DNA of 40,877 nt from Betaproteobacteria bacterium (GTDB lineage: Bacteria; Pseudomonadota; Gammaproteobacteria; Burkholderiales; Gallionellaceae): positions 1 through 40,877 of the forward strand of contig JAIOPT010000010.1 of assembly GCA_021413765.1 (NCBI GenBank). The letters run 5' to 3'. The notes under the pieces were generated by a model that was not told where the DNA came from, ran no database searches, and worked only from the letters and a program-made list of their open reading frames with translations. Shown here piece by piece: positions 39,454 through 40,877 of this stretch (its first letter is position 1; each line of letters opens with the position of its first letter). A program made the translations under genes and the position numbers.

Positions 39454-39744
39454 TTATAGTTCTTCTGGTGTATAGGCAGCAATGGCCAGTGCATGAATAT
39501 CGTGCTTCATCATGTCTCCCAGAGCAGAATATACCATACGGTGCCGTGTCAGAGTAGGCTTGCTGGCAAACTGCGTGGACACAATCAGGAGGCGGTAATG
39601 TCCGCCACCCCCACGCGCGCCAACGTGCCCTGCATGCTTGTGACTATCGTCGGCAATCTCTATTTTTGTAGGTTGAAGCGCCGCAAGGAGGGCATTCATC
39701 TGATCTATGCGGTTATTTGAATGATTGGTTGCGGGATGGTTCAT
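39454..39744 (-). CDS. bolA: BolA-family protein
   Basis: [74 protein letters not shown]. Confidence 0.93.
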   Translation of the reverse strand: MNHPATNHSNNRIDQMNALLAALQPTKIEIADDSHKHAGHVGARGGGGHYRLLIVSTQFASKPTLTRHRMVYSALGDMMKHDIHALAIAAYTPEEL

Positions 39745-40043
39745 GTTGGAAATACTTTCTTAAATGGTTTGACCAGAATTTGCGCATATATCCCAGCGAC
39801 CATATAGGGGTCAGCCTGAGCCCATATTTCTGCGTCCTCAAACGTAGCAAATTCTGCCACTATCAAGCTACCGGAAAAACCCGCAGCGCCGGGATCCATA
39901 GCATCTACATTTGGGAAAGGGCCAGCTAGAATTAAGCGCCCTTCGTTTTGTAATGTCTGTAGCCGCGCTACGTGTGCGGGGCGTGTTGCCAGACGTTTTG
40001 TTAAACTGTCAGGTACATCATGGCCGATAATGGTGTATAGCAT
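39741..40043 (-). CDS. yciI: YciI family protein
   Basis: [42 protein letters not shown]...[29 protein letters not shown]. Confidence 0.93.
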   Translation of the reverse strand: MLYTIIGHDVPDSLTKRLATRPAHVARLQTLQNEGRLILAGPFPNVDAMDPGAAGFSGSLIVAEFATFEDAEIWAQADPYMVAGIYAQILVKPFKKVFPT

Positions 40044-40592
40044 TTAGTTACTTTCCTTCTCTTCTTGCTCGTATTTCGACAGCACCATTGCTTGCAGCAG
40101 CACGAATACTAGCATCATTCCGGTGGCACCGAAGAGTTTGAAATTAACCCATGCATCTGTAGAAAAGTTAAATGCAACATATAAATTTACAACGCCGAGT
40201 AGGACAAAGAACAGACTCCAGCCCAGGTTGACTTGATTCCATACCTTAGTTGGAAGCGTAAGTTTTTCCTTCAGTAGACTATGCATCAGGTTCTTTTTTA
40301 AGAGTAGGTTGGAGCCCAACAGTATGGTGGCGAACACCCAATATAGAATAGTAGGTTTAAATTTGATGAATGTCTCATCATGAAGAATTAGTGTCGCGCC
40401 ACCGAATACGGCAATGATGGCAAAGCTTACCCATAGCATGGTATCTACCTTGCCGTGCCGCCATTTAACCCACCCAATTTGAGCCATAGTGGCGGCAATC
40501 GCAGTGCCCGTGGCAACATAAACGTTGAACATTTTGAAAGCGACAAAGAATAGGATAACGGGGAATAGATCAAATAGTAGTTTCATGGTCAC
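40044..40592 (-). CDS. yciB: Inner membrane-spanning protein YciB (septation protein A)
   Basis: MKLLFDLFPVILFFVAFKMFNVYVATGTAIAATMAQIGWVKWRHGKVDTMLWVSFAIIAVFGGATLILHDETFIKFKPTILYW. Confidence 0.95.
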   Translation of the reverse strand: MTMKLLFDLFPVILFFVAFKMFNVYVATGTAIAATMAQIGWVKWRHGKVDTMLWVSFAIIAVFGGATLILHDETFIKFKPTILYWVFATILLGSNLLLKKNLMHSLLKEKLTLPTKVWNQVNLGWSLFFVLLGVVNLYVAFNFSTDAWVNFKLFGATGMMLVFVLLQAMVLSKYEQEEKESN

Positions 40593-40610
40593 TTGATTAT
40601 GTAGGGAAAT

Positions 40611-40877
40611 TTATTCTCGGTCTAGCGTCAGAGTGGCGGAGTTGATGCAGTAGCGAAGTCCTGTCGGTTTCGGGCCATCTTCGAATACATGGCCAAGATG
40701 GGCGTCACAGCTGCTACATAGAACTTCCTTGCGTTGCATACCATGACTGCCATCTATTTTCTCGGTAATGCTGTCAGGCAGGTGCGGTTGCCAGAAACTG
40801 GGCCAGCCGCTGCCGGAGTCGAATTTCACTTCTGAATCGAACAGTGCGTTACCACAACACACACAGCGATACAGTCC
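40611..40877 (-). CDS. msrB: Peptide-methionine (R)-S-oxide reductase, 5' end truncated by window edge
   Basis: [31 protein letters not shown]...[31 protein letters not shown]; open to position 40877. Confidence 0.97.
   Translation of the reverse strand, partial: GLYRCVCCGNALFDSEVKFDSGSGWPSFWQPHLPDSITEKIDGSHGMQRKEVLCSSCDAHLGHVFEDGPKPTGLRYCINSATLTLDRE

Overview
Chromosomal window from a proteobacterium, probably a betaproteobacterium (inferred from gene content only). Housekeeping blocks: nnrD-like (partial), purL, hslR; surE-pcm-nlpD; rimO; and at the right end ppiC-like, bolA, yciI, yciB and msrB (partial). These flank accessory DNA: a MexEF-OprN/AcrAB-type RND efflux operon with a divergent LysR regulator, a Sel1-repeat protein, a VIT-family transporter, an orphan ATP-grasp gene, and a PEP-CTERM/exosortase-associated island at about 23.3-37.1 kb. 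The island encodes a PrsT-type TPR lipoprotein, a SAM methyltransferase, two paralogous LuxI-like exosortase-associated acyltransferases, a VPEP-motif PEP-CTERM protein, a stand-alone ThiF/E1-like enzyme, an MMPL/RND exporter fused in frame to a LolA-like protein, and a beta-barrel protein with a FimV-like N-terminus. I propose that this island makes and exports an acylated small molecule. Three sequences with strict sigma-54 (-24/-12) spacing lie in front of its genes, and one has two matching upstream dyads (TWTGTY-N10-GACAWA). A separate signal in a spacer that the ORF track covers with spurious ORFs (about 38.32-38.58 kb) is an RNA-like element on the minus strand. It has GCAA-tetraloop hairpins and looks like an orphan group II intron 5' fragment with no reverse transcriptase. 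All calls were made by reading the sequence; no database search was run.
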